From: Emydura subglobosa
Lineage: Eukaryota > Chordata > Testudines > Chelidae
Length of the DNA stretch: 64,000 bases
Assembly (NCBI GenBank): GCA_007922225.1
Contig: ML679961.1
Span: 76,086,652-76,150,651 of the forward strand
Direction: 5' to 3'
The notes beneath the pieces were generated by a model. The model made no database searches. It was not told the DNA's origin and saw nothing but the letters and a program-made list of their open reading frames with translations. Each line of letters starts with the position of its first letter. Positions within the stretch are counted from its first letter, which is position 1. The position numbers and the translations under genes are program-made. Shown here piece by piece: positions 9,121 through 22,400 of the stretch.

Positions 9121-12100
9121 GATACTGAGCATATGTGACTGTTTGATTGTATATCTGTAACATCTTCTGAGAGGCTGAAGTTCAACAGAGTTATTTGTTT
9201 ATGCATTCTGCCAGCCACATATGTATCCATACCAGGTAAGCATTGCCCTGAGCTGTGGTTTAGGACTATGATATAAACATACAGAATGGCTAGTTACAAT
9301 TTTTAATCTCTTGCAATGTCTTCAAACTGAGAAGTGAATGCGAATTTTACAGTTTAGAAATAGTTTTGAAACACCTCTCTCTCTAGGCCTGCACAAAGTG
9401 TAAATTAGAGCACACAAAGCAAATTATTTATGCATAGAAGTTAGGAGAAAGAGCTTTCTGATGGCATGGAAATGGCCCGTGTGAGTTTGAATATTTGCCG
9501 TTGGAGAGGCCAATGCAATAAAGAACAGACGTGCTTCAGAAGTCTACAAAGTCATTGCAAAACCAGATTCTGTAATAAAATTGTTTATTAATAGTGTGGT
9601 GTGAGTTTCTAAACTTTACAATGCTCATCACTTGGTATATGAACTCCTGTTGATGCTCATTTATGAATTGCTAGATAGATGAGTACACTTTAGGTAGCCT
9701 GATCTCCGGAGGCATTCTCCTACTAACCCTTGCTTTTGTTTGCAACATCAGAAAAATTCATTTCAGTTTCTCTATGCAATTTGTGTTCTAATAAGAGGGA
9801 AAAAATACAATACCTAATTTGCAGTAACTTTGAATGCCACACAATCAAATCTATACAGCCATCATGCAGCTGTGTGGGATAAGAAAACACTGTGGCTATT
9901 GGTATGCAAATGACCACACCAACATTGACAAACAGTTGTAGGAGGGGATTAGCCTGGTTGAATACCAAAAACAAAGTGGTTCTCTTCTGCATTTGCATAT
10001 CAATCTCCAGCATAATTTTCCAGCTTACACAGCTGTAAAAGGTCCAGGAATAAACCAATGAGAGTTTCTGAGCACATATACAGAACACTCCCTTGATGTG
10101 CATGTCCATGAGGTACTTTCCATGAAAATCACAATGTACAGTGCTTTCCAAGGAATTTAGGGGAGGAAAAAACTAAGCCTATAGCAGCCTATAATGATCC
10201 AGGATAAAATGGTCTAGTGGAAAAGTGAAGAGAACTCTTGGGAGAGAAGCTAAGTGAGTACAGGAAGTGTGAGATGTCATTTCACTAGCCCAGACACCTC
10301 AGGGTGTTGGATAAATTGTTTTCCTAATATGAGACAAGTGGTTGAAGACTTTTCCCTCTTTCGGTTACTGCAGCTTTCAAGTGTCTTTGCTGCCATGTTT
10401 TCCACAGTGTAATTCTGAATCATGTCTAGTCTCCATCTATCATTACTCCAGTGGAACTCTTCACTTTCTTTGAAGGTTAGTGAATATTGTATTAGTGAAA
10501 GATGCTGGATTGTCAGAGAGCGAAGTCCTCATTCACAGAATAGGTACAGCATAGGTGGCAGTTGTGCAAGCTTCCCACATGTGGCTACCCATCCTGGTCC
10601 AATTCTGGATAACATGTGGGGGTGAGGAGGTAAATTATTTTCCTTCCCAACTTAATCCTTTATTGCTTCACTGAGACTGCCCATACAGGCTCAGTTGTAC
10701 TGGTCTGTTTTGCATTATGGACATCTGACCTGAAGCCATCTGACAGGTCACCATGTAGCCACCAGATAGTAATTTTATCTCAATACCAACATGAGTCAGT
10801 TTCAAACCAACAAACAATTTAGCAAATTAAGGCTTTGTATCAGATTATCAATCCCTTGAGCCACCCATTTCCATACTTCCCCTCATCTATTGCACTGAAT
10901 ATTACACATTTAGACAAAGGTCTGTAGGACACTTTGCTTCAATGGGTCAGAATTATACAACTATTCCTAAATCATTAATATATCACATATATTCCTGTCT
11001 CCACCCCGTACGCTGTAATTTTTACCCACTACAACAATGCACACAAAAACTCAGGTCTACGTCCACAAAGCCAGTGTTGATATAGTATCCTTGTTATCAC
11101 CTTTTTGGCTTGCCCACTACATTGCAAAATGTTGTAATGTTCAATAGGATTCATCATTACTGGGAACTAAAGGAGGTTCTACTGTAGTATGTAGAGGAAT
11201 AAATCAACACTAGACATGAGGTTCAGGGGAACTAAATAATGTTATCTAATCATTTTGCAGTAGTTAGGTTATTGCAGAAATTCACATCTGGGATGATTCC
11301 AGAGAGAACAGATTAAAAAAAAGTCTCAGAAAGAAAGGCATCTACACTGATAACATAGTTAGGGATTAATTAGTAAAGGGAAGGTACATATTATTTCTGA
11401 CATGGTGTCAAGAATACATTTCAAACAAAGTATGTTTTCTCTAATTCTTTTTTCGAAGGAAAGCTATCTGACTCTCCCCCCACATTCAAGTATATCCGTT
11501 CCAAGGAAGCATGTTCCCGGCAGAAAATGTTAGTACACTGTTCATTAATTGTTATTTTCAATTTTCTGACTCCTTTCTGGGAAATGGGATGACCTCTTCA
11601 TGAGTCTCGTGCTTAAATATGCCAAAGATACTGACAATGGTAAATTCACAAAGAACTATGTATGAGGTATTTGATATTTTCAAAGCTTTTTATTTAAAGT
11701 AAACCTATTTCATATTTAACCATTAAGACACTTCTGAAACATCTTATCCACAATGTTTTTAAATCTAAATTTTCCAGCATGAAATATTGGCTGTTTATTT
11801 TAATCCTAAATAGCACCACTTTTGCTATTCCATTTATCTTGCAGCAGCCATTTGCTGTGTCAAATAGCAAGATTATTCTGTAATATGAACAAGCATCTCG
11901 TTGGGACAAGGTTGAGCTAGAAGACATTTTCACTTTTTCAGACTTTCTTCAGTCAGATAGCCAGCACACATCATACGTCACCAGTTGTTTCAATCCAATG
12001 ACAATGCTGTGATGCTTACAAGTAACCATTCTGCATGCTGTGAAGGAGTTAGCTACGTCTCTCACTGAAATTAATGTGCATGGCTATGACAGAAGCATAA

Positions 12101-14614
12101 TTTAAAAGTCTCATGATAGCATAAAAAATATTGCACTGCATCTGTCTGTAGAAGCAGCATAGAGGAATTTGTTAAATAATGTGCCCATGTGCATTCAATA
12201 TGATGATGATTATATGTTTACATACAACAGCACCTTCCAGTGGCTCCCAAAGCAATTTGCAAACTATGCTGACTGTATACATTATAAGTAGGAATCACTT
12301 TGCCCACCATTGAACTGTGGCCTCCTGTGGGGTGGAACATACAACTTTTGACCAATGCACATCAACTCCACAAAATACTCTTAGGGCAGGAAATGAAGAA
12401 CAGATATCAGATTTTAAATTACCAGGGGAATTTTGCTGGGCAGACTAGATTTAGCTATCCAAACAAATTAGAACCTATTCAACTTCATTACCACCAGGGG
12501 CACTATACATGTAGATGTTTTGACTTCAGCAGGAGCTGAGACTGCTCAACACCTCTGAAAAGAATCAGACAATGTTATGTCCAGGTATCTCATAATTATG
12601 AACCTTAACAAGCATCCAAGTTTGAAAATTGAAGTTATCAATAAGAAAATCCTGTCAATACAAAGGGTATATGAATAATAGCATGGTAAACCATATGTAA
12701 GTAATCAGAAATCAGCTTCAGATTGATAATTTATGAATTTCTCACGTTGTATCATTCACACATATTGGTTAAAGCACCAAACAAGTTTTGTGAAAACTCC
12801 AGTCTTAACACTGCCTTAAGTTTTAGACATACACTTAGTATTTTAAGGATTGCAACAACTTTGTGAGTAAATAAATACTGAAAGTAGTTTGGATCTTAAA
12901 AGAACAAACTGGTGCAGTGAATTACTAAAACAAAATATTGTGGCTTTAATGGCGACATGAACTCCAGGACTTGAATGATGCACCAGTTGCTTATATTGTA
13001 ACCAGACCCATTCGTTGGAATTATTTCACTGGCAATCCCTGCAACCCATTGTTTTCAAATAAATATATACAGTGAACTATCATGATAGGGATTTCATTGT
13101 GCTAATCCAAATATAAGGCTACTGTACTTCAGCCTCGAACTGAATTGAAATTAAGTATCCATCCAATTATGATATGCACTTTGTAATTACACATTCATTC
13201 CTTCCTTCCATTAAAGAAAGGATTTATTAAGCAAATGTTTAATATGCAAAATCTGACCTTTACCACTGAGGTATTATGAAGAGGTTGGTACTACTTAGAA
13301 AGATCAACGCTCATTTCTCATCAAGATATTCAGTCTGCAAAACATAGTTCAATTTTCAGATACCCATCAGATAACATACCGTAATAATAATAATAATGCA
13401 AAAGCACTGTTACAATTTGCGACAAACAAGGACAATCAATTCGACTGTGACACAGGGCAACATTTAAATTATTTAATGCAATTCATGACTACTTTTTAAA
13501 CCAATAAATCATTACTATAAAGTATAACTTTCACAATTTAATGCAGATCGAAAGATTGCAATGATAAAAATGTCTGGGGTAAAATCTTGGCTCCATTGAA
13601 GTATATGACAAAAATCTTACTGACACATTTATTAAGTTTATTTGCCTCCTCTGGGGGACATTACATTAAGCAGAGATTTTAAAATGCTGAGGCGCACACC
13701 CCCCCACACTTTAAATATGTTTTTAATTAATCTAATGCTAAGTGCATTTTCAAATACAGCTGTAGATGCTAGTAGGCTATTTAATATTTTATTTTGAGTT
13801 TTTCCATTTATATCCATCATGTAATTTGTTTTTTGTGCACAAGATTTTTTCCCCCTCTGTTATTTGCATCTGGAAAAGCTCATATTAAAGTAGAAGGTCA
13901 AGAACAGTTGAGTTTGTGACATGAACCAAACCAAAGTAACTTACATAGGGTCATAGGTCACCAAATCAGAGTAACTTATCTAATGCCAAATAGAACCCCT
14001 AGCAAAATCTTTGTCAAAATCTCAGAGCTCTCTCAGTTTATATCAACCAACTCTTGCAGCAGTTTTTAGCTGGAACCCTTTTCACAAATTAAATAGCTAA
14101 AACATATTACTGGAACAGAGAGCTGGTTCAATTATCTTAATGCTGATTGGGATTTATAAGGCCATCTTACTCCATCAGGCCTTTTGCCCTCCTCACTATG
14201 AAAGCGAGTTGTTTAGTCCTTAAATAAAGCATTGTCTCGTTCCCTTTTTTAATTTCACACATTTCTTGCTCAAATTTCCTAAAGTTTCCTAAACTTTTCT
14301 CTATAACTAAATAGTAACTTGTACATTTAAGTTTGGTGCACTTGCTATTAAGCAGTGAAAGATCTTCAATGCATTAATTCTATTTTAATATTTGTATAAT
14401 GTATTTCAGTTTTATAGTGTAAAACATGAGAGCTGGAAATGGCCACAAAGATGGATCTGAAGAGTCTTTCAAGTTAATTCAAATAAATTAAATATTTTAA
14501 TTGTCCCCCTTATGCTTAGTATTCGTTATTTCTCTGGGGCACAGGAGAGGAGAGGGGTACAGTCTGTAACCTTGTTCCATATTTTGCCAAAGCAGGAGCC
14601 AATCCCTGCTCAAT
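9121..14614. other. Downstream of PDHX; no gene recognised
   Basis: About 5.5 kb of AT-rich sequence. I see no exon of the usual downstream neighbour in tetrapods (CD44) and no conserved coding segment. Small items: a palindromic-repeat relic near 12520-12570 ('ctcaacacctctgaaaag'), an (ATA)n run at 13382-13396, and possible polyadenylation signals for PDHX (separate entry). The minus strand next to 14615 should hold the PDHX 3' UTR, whose end I cannot place. Confidence 0.5.
13628..13642 (-). promoter_or_regulatory. Candidate PDHX polyadenylation signals
   Basis: Two minus-strand AATAAA hexamers (plus-strand TTTATT at 13628-13633 and 13637-13642) lie about 975-990 bp beyond the PDHX stop codon. 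Their position suits a roughly 1-kb 3' UTR, but in AT-rich DNA such hexamers are common, so this is only a suggestion. Confidence 0.2.
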
Positions 14615-14879
14615 TTAACATAAGGCAAGTCGTGTTGGATTCTCTAAGTTTGCTTTCAAGGTCCTCAGAAACATGGAAGCCAGTTTGTCATCTACCATCC
14701 GACTATCGCTTGACAGTGTCACCGTCATAAGCTGACGCTGCTGAAGTTTCTCGTTCCCTTCTTCATCCTCCACAACCTTGAGTTCAGGTCGAGCTCGTCC
14801 CACAGCCAGGATGCAGGCCTGGGGAGGGTTTATGATGGCAATGAAGCCACTGACGCCAAACATGCCCAGATTGGAAATG
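14615..14879 (-). CDS. PDHX: PDHX exon 11, C-terminus
   Basis: 265 nt, acceptor 'cttcctttag'. It encodes '[20 protein letters not shown]', '[15 protein letters not shown]', an acidic loop 'EDEEGN', and '[20 protein letters not shown]', ending 'NPTRLALC' and TAA (14617-14615). The position of the E2 catalytic His is Ser, as in all PDHX. The mammalian protein ends at 'RLA', so two extra residues (Leu-Cys) are present here. Confidence 0.96.
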
Positions 14880-16462
14880 CTAAAGGAAGAGGAAAAAGAA
14901 GAGGCAAATCTAAAAGCGAAGGTAATCCACAGAGCCAGTGCTTTGGGTCAGATTCTCACCTGATCTTGACCCCAACAGAACCCCATCAGCTTCAGTGGGG
15001 CTGCATGGGGTTTAAATGGGGGAAGAATTTGACCCGTCATATGATTTATAGATTTTTTTAAAAAGTTTAAGTAAATATATATTTTATTTGTTACATGAAG
15101 AGATCACTGCATTGTCACACAACCATCACAAAATCCACTACCAGGGAATTTGCAGAGCAGCCTCGTCTTCCTCAAGGCAGATTAGTGCTGCCCAAAATGT
15201 AGGAGGTATGGGCTGAACGGGGGCGTAGTTCAAGGCATCTGTGAAAAGGCCCATTCAGCACATCACAACTGCCGCCCTTAATAATGGAACTCTGTGTTCA
15301 ATTTAAAGTGATCCTCACCCTGGGATAAACCCAATGGGATGACAGCAGTCAAATCTCTGTCTGCTGTCTCCTATGAATGAATCCTATCTGCTGGGTAAGG
15401 GGATGCCTGGTGCAGGGAAGTATGTAAAAGATATGATGCAAAACCATATCTACCCTTTGAATCCAGCTTCTGTACTGTAGCTAAGTTCTAATGATTCATA
15501 AGATACCTACAGTCTAACATTTCTCAAAAGTATGATAAAGAGAGCAAAGATGAAAGAGGCACAGCACAGGGAGGAAGGGGACTAGTTATTGTTCCTCAAT
15601 GCCCATCTACAAGAGATCTATAGGACCTAATCCTTGTCTTCAGCTGATAAGAGAACAGAATAGCTGAGGAGTGTGTAAGCTTTAAGCCACCTTTGCACCT
15701 CCTGATCCTGGGCCAGCTGTGTGTCAGGTGATGTAACTGAAGGCTGCTTCAAATTTACAAAGGCTGCTGATAACCCCAATGTAATAGTAATAGTCCAATG
15801 CCTCCATTTATTTTTAGATTTATCATCCTTCTTTTGAAACCTATGTGGTGGTGTTTTTATTTCTCCCTCCACTAAAGCCATTTCTGTTAATGAGGACATC
15901 AATCCCTGCACTGCTGGATTCCCATTAGCTTTTTCTGTTGAGATGCTTATGATCATCTAGGAGATATTTTCTTTCGACAACTGTGCTTCAGCCTGAAAAC
16001 ACCATGAAAAATAAATAGTTCTGTGCTCTAGGATGTAGTCCAATTTCACTACCCATATTAACAGATATTTTTATGTAAAGGGTCTTTATTACTAGTGTGT
16101 CCCAGAACAGTTTTATAGTCACCAATTATCCATTATAAATTTAAAGATTTGTGTTAATGCCATAACGCTACACATACACACAAAATCCCATTTAATCACT
16201 TTAAAAAGTCATGAAGTACAGGTTTCCACAGCAACGTTAACCACTTTCTGTTTAATGGGGTTCTGTTTCTCAGAAATGTAATATATTAAAATACACATTA
16301 AACCACAAAAAAATGGAATCAGTATGTTCAAAGAAGCCAAGATACAATTTCTGTTAGAAACTTAACTTCTGCATTGCCTGACTTTTTGGGCAAATGTAAA
16401 ATGATACTTAAATGTTAACATTTTATTTAGCACAGACTATTTCATTTCTTCTTGTTGTACCC

Positions 16463-16495
<33 letters not shown>

Positions 16496-19400
16496 AAAAA
16501 ATCTCCGCTAAATATATGTTAGCATTTAAATTGTCCCATTGAAGTTTTGAAGTTTACATCTCAATGATCAGAGTGGACTAAGGAGGGTAGCTTCCCAGCT
16601 TTGGAGCAGCTTTTGTTTGGCTGGAGACATTTTTTGTCAAGGCTGGGTTAAATGAGGCGCCAGCACATCAGTTTACACTGCAATGGTTGTGTCTTTGCAA
16701 GAGGTATGGAAGAGGTAGAAATTAATTTTTTTAAGCTTAAAATGTACATTATAAAAGATAAAAGTAAATATTTGACTATGTGTTTTCCTAGCTACTAAAT
16801 GTAATAAAGAAAACCTCTCCTGCAGATGGACATACCTGCAAAATAAAAGATAAAACCCTTTTTCCCCTTCCCTATTATGTATTTTTGACTCAGAGCAGAT
16901 ATGGCTCTATCAAGGTGAACCTGTCCAAAAATTGTACCAAAAAAGTGAAAGTTCTTCTCTTGATATAGAACTCTCATGCCTAGATCATCCTCTCCTATTT
17001 GCCAATGCAAATTGCTGCATTTCTTCTCAAATCACCGAATGTGCTTTCACAGGTATATTGGCTTATTTTATAAGATGATGTGTTAATGCCCATCTGGATA
17101 TATGAGAGTCAGTCATAGCTCTAAGCCCATACTGTACCTATTAAAGATTGGTAAAGATATTTACCTAAAAGATCCTCCTTGGTATTCTTCAGGTAACAGT
17201 TTTCCATCTCTTGCTTTCTTTGCGAGAGCCTAAGAAAGTGAAGACAGAACATAACATCCAAAGTTATTTCATCACCTTGTACCTGAGTAAGACAGTACAT
17301 TGAGTATGACACAGCGTTAGTAAAAGTCCCTCTATGTTGTTTGATCTACACAAATATTTCAGGCAGATAGTTTTGCCATTTAAATATAACATTAAAATGA
17401 TTAGTTGCTCCACTTGTGTAAGATGTCAGGGGTGAGACATTTTGGATGACGACCCAGGGGAAGGAGATTAGGACTGGTAACCAGTGAGACGGAGAAAGGA
17501 GAGAGAGATCGGATGAAGAGCTGGGAGGGGGTAATTGGCACTGGCGGGACAAGACAACTGGGACTCTGTACAGAGATGGGGTTAGACTGGGATTTGAAAG
17601 AAAGACTGAGACTCTGACAGAGAGTCTGGATGGGGAAACTAGGACTGGACAGACAGACAAAGAGATTGAGACTGGGATGAGAATCCTGAGGAGAGATTGG
17701 GGCTGGATCGGCAAGGAGAATAGACCTGGGATGAGGACCCAGGAGTGTGGACGAGACAGGACTGGGACAGGGACAAGCTGGAAAGGATGGGGCAGAAGGA
17801 ATCAAGCATAGGCAAAACAGGCAGAAGAGTACATCCAGAGCTTGGAATGGAATCCAGGAATGATTCCTGAGTCTCACCATTCTTCTGCTATAAGCAAATA
17901 CCTAGGAAACCCATTGGCAAAATGTCCCATCCATTCTTCTGCAGGGCTGGTCCACAAGGAGGATGATAACCTACTACTTCCATCAGTTACTCTGTTAGTT
18001 CAGTGGCAGAGGTCTGTGTGAGAGATCTAAACCTGCTGATGAACCATGTATGTGTCAATATGATGCCACATAATTAAATGTGTTGATTTTTGTTCAGTTT
18101 GCTTTCTTAAAAACCTAGGAAAGTACACACCAAAAACACTAAAAGATTATTATCATTGCAAAGTCAAGCACTCAAAAATTAGGAAATGCCAGAATTGAAG
18201 ATGCCTGTGAAATCTTAATTTAGCCCCCTTCTGCATACACATTATTTACACTTTTTAATTACATGATTGCGTACTATTTTCTCCCCACAGGACCCCTTAT
18301 TTTATTCAGTACACTGGATGGAAAGTTCTCACTTAATGAGAAGCAATTCAATATTTTGTTTTCTCCTCATTATTCACTGTGTTGCTCGAGGCCTTATTTG
18401 CTGCACACTATCCATACCCTGCTCTGAAGGCAGAATTATTAATTTTCAAATGGGCTTTTCTATGACACTCATCACAATAGTATCTGAAAGCTTCACAAAC
18501 ATTAATCCATCTTTACAACACCCCTGGGAGATAAGGAGGGAGATATTCCCCTCCTTTTTCCAGATGGGAAGCTGGGGCACAGAGGGATTAAGGACAAAGG
18601 TATCCACTAATTTTGGATGTCCCATTTGAGATGACTGGGACCTGATTTTTCAGGGTCTTTAGCATTATACAGAATTTTATATTCAAACAAATCTCTTATT
18701 GACTTCCAGTTGCAGCTGTGAGTGCTCAGCACTTCTGCAAATCAGACCCCAGGATTTCAAGTCAGGCACCTGGAAATGAGGAACATAATTAGTGACCACC
18801 AATGAAAAATTTGGTTTAAGTGACTTGCCCAGCATCACACAGGAACTTTGTGGTAGAGGCAGGGATACAATACAGTTCTTCAGGGCAGCATTCAGCTACA
18901 TTTATCATGACACCATCCTTTCCTGCAATTCCTTGTTTAATTCACTGCGCACCTGCTATCTTCTGCAAAAATAAAGCCTACAGACAACAACTCCCTTTAT
19001 TACAGAACCCTGATTCATCCTCAGAGCAAGTCCAGCCTGTGCACTGAATGAGTCAGGGCCTCGGGGGGGAAAAAAGTATGTGTTCATGTAATTAAAGACT
19101 ATCATAACGCCTAGTCACAAGGGGGCTGAATTAAGATTACGCAAGCAGCCTTAATTTTGCATTTCCTATTTTTTTAGTGCTTGACTTTGAAATCCTGATC
19201 ATATTCTTTTAATGTAGTTTTGTGAGTAATATCTACTCTATAAAAATGCAGTTACTCTTGAAACTCTATATAGACGAAGCCCCAACATTTGGCCAGATTG
19301 GATTAGGAAAGGGATTTTGACCATCAGCCAATGTATTGAAAATGATACTTTCCTCCCTCTTACAATATTTAAAGAAAGGTTCAATCTAGAGACTAAAAAT

Positions 19401-22400
19401 GAGTGCTAACATATCCAACTTAAACACATCATCTCTCATCTGTTTGGCCATCGTGCCTGTGGGTGATATCCCTCACTCATCTGATCTGCTTTCAATTCTC
19501 CAAATATTACCCAGATTGCCAAGACCTCTGGCAATGCTACATGCACACTTGGAAAGCAAATTTAAACTCAACACAGATTCTCTAAAAAGAAGTGGGAGGA
19601 GGAACTAGGCAAATTATTCTTTGCTAACTAATGGAAACAAGTTTTAGCCAGTACTCAGAATTGCTCCTGGGACCTCTGTTTAAAATTAACCCAGCAGAAA
19701 ATCATACGGAGGATGCACTGGACCCCGCTCTGACTGTTCAAAACAAGTGCCACAAAATCAGAAAAACATTGGCTCTCTGGTTCAGCAGGTGCTAACTTAA
19801 CCCATATGCTCTGGGAATGCTCCTATATCCACATGTTTTGGTCAGAACTTAACTGCAGAGTTAATTATTTCTCATCAAATAAAAGTGTGTTACAAACTAA
19901 ACATATAATTTAAAACTTAACGCATGTTAATTAGAAGCTGACTAAATCTGAAAAATTTTGGCTTAGCAGAGTACTAGTAATGACTAATACACTAGTATTA
20001 CAAAAAGTGAAAATCCAAACAGCGACTAACAATTGAAGACTGGAGCATAGACATTGTAAGCTTGGCCACCAGGTAGACACAGTTCAAAATGCACCATTAA
20101 ACACATTTGAATAAAGAATCTTTGTTATAAATCCATTTTCCTTTCATATTTCAGCCTCTTATTTTTTCCCATGGAGAAAATGCTATATTTGATTATGAAA
20201 AAGGGCAAATTACAGAGGGCAACATTAAATTTCAAAAACTCATATTATAATGGCCAGCATGAACTGAACAATGTCTTACAATAGGCTAGAAATGTTTCAT
20301 ATTTGGAGAAAGAGATCAAAGAACCAGACTGTAATATTCTTACTGACATTGAAGGGACTGCTCAAGCAGTGAGGTACAACTCAGTGTCAGCATATCAGAA
20401 TATCTCCCAAAGAATTTCCACTCATTTAGTTTTTTGGGGGGTTGCTTTGAAAAACTTCAAGGGATGAAAAGGAAAACTTCTGTGTAATTTGTTCAGAAAC
20501 TAAACAAATTTCAGTAAAATCAATTTAAAGGTTCTGGTACTTCTACTGTAGGAAGGTAGATTTTAGGTTTGCTTCCAGGTAGAAATGGAGCGTTGGATCA
20601 TCCAGAGCAAAGATAATTAGCAGGCATAAATGATTCCATTAAATTACAGAGGACTACTTCTTATGTAGCATTGTTTTCCTGTCAAGCTCCTCCTTCACAG
20701 TCAGCCGTTTGTCTTCAGAAAATCTGCAGTCGCATCAAGCTCTCTTCATCCTTCTCCATACGTGGTGATGCTTCTAGATGTTTCTTCCTTCATGAATTGG
20801 AACTTTGCACGCAGTGCAAAACATCAGATAGTCTGCTTTTGTACTACAGAGATCAAAAATTCGCAGACATGCTTCCTACTTTCTTATCTGCTTTTGTCTG
20901 TCTTGATGTTGCTTCTGCTGTCAGTCTTCTCCTGAAGGATAGTCAAGGTAGCCAGAGCCTGGCCCACAAGCTCAGAGAGAGGGACTCCATGAGCAGCCCA
21001 ACTACCTTAGATTCTACTCCCAGCACATACCTAATTTGGGGAAGTCACTTAGGTTTCTGCTTTAGCTTCTCCATATTACAATGTGGATAATATTTGTTCT
21101 GCTACTTGCTTAATACTTTTTACTTCTACAATATCTTTTAGCGGGTGCACTTCATAAACATTGATGAACTTATCCTCATAACTCCCTTGTGATATAGCTG
21201 GTTTTATCACTCTACAGATTAATGTTTGTACAATGCTCTGAAACTGTAAAACACTATATAAGCATAAAGTATTTTTATGATCACAAGTGCCACTGAATCT
21301 GACGCTAACCTGTGATAGAAGGCCCTACTTCCATTGATAATAATGGCACCTGCCCAAGGTAATTTATGATAAAGTCATAATTACAACTTGTGACAAGTTA
21401 ATTTAAATCCTGTCTCAACTATAAGGCATGTCTGCAGTGTTGTTGTAGCTGTTTTAGTCCCTGGATATTTGAGAGACAAGATGGGTGACGTAATATCTTT
21501 TATTGGATCATCTTCTACTGGTGAAAGAGAGATGCTTTTGAGCCACACAGAGCTCTTCTTCAGGTCTGAGAAAGGTGATAGCTCCTTATCTGTTCCACCT
21601 TGTATTTAGCTGTGACAAGAGTATTTTTCTCAGGCCTAAAGAAGAGTTCTATGTAAGCTCGAAGGCTTGTCACTTTTACCAAGAGAGGTTGATCCAATAA
21701 AAGATATTACCTCAGCCATCTTGCCTCTCTAGCTATAAAGCATCTCATTTTCATGATTTAAGATGAAAGTTGATCTTGGAACAATTGTACCTTCATCCAC
21801 AAGAGAACAATGACAAATACAGGCAGACACTCATTTCAGCATGGTTCTTTCATATAGAAGTTGACCTAATGTGTTACTATCAAATGGAACAAATAGTTTT
21901 ATTAATTTTTCGAACGGGTTTTTCCACTAAAAATAAAAGTTAGGGGATTTTTTAATGATACAATTTATGAGTTAAGCTAACTGGGATATAGACAGGAGTT
22001 GGAGGAGGGGTGGAATGAAGAGAAATAATATCCCATCTCTGATACCGCTGGTCCTGGTACCTTGTCAAGTGCCATCTAATGAGTATACCTAAGGACTAGC
22101 AATCAGGAAGTTTAATGGGTTCTGACTCAAAACAAACAAAACAAAACAAAAAAACAAACAGATTATTTAAACAGAATAGCAATATATCAAAGTAGAAACA
22201 AGTCAATTCTCCTTGCTTGTGTACAGAATGCCCAAGTTTGTTTGCACTATCCTTGTAACTTTCTCAAAAACAATGATTTAAGTGTACCTAAGGCATTACA
22301 AAAAGATGACAGCACACTATAAGTAGGGTAAATTATGATGATTTAAAAAAAAATTTAAAAAACCAGATTTTTTTTATTTAAATCAGATTTCCTTTTTAAA

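Noticed and set aside
9121..14614. A downstream neighbour gene such as CD44
   Set aside because: No conserved exon is visible. The expected distance in other tetrapods is larger than this stretch.
14615..14879. DLAT (E2 acetyltransferase) instead of PDHX
   Set aside because: The catalytic HxxxDG of E2 is SxxxDD here, and the linker and E3-binding domain text fit PDHX.
15627..15956. 109-codon minus-strand open frame in PDHX intron 10
   Set aside because: No similarity to PDHX or to any retroelement I recognise, and the transcript joins exon 10 directly to exon 11 in phase.
17346..17880. Two overlapping minus-strand frames of 122 and 159 codons
   Set aside because: Ser/Pro/Leu-rich low-complexity translations of the degenerate purine-rich repeat. 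No domain.
20671..21090. 139-codon plus-strand open frame
   Set aside because: No recognisable family, no splice context, and it ends in ordinary intron sequence. A chance frame is the simplest reading.
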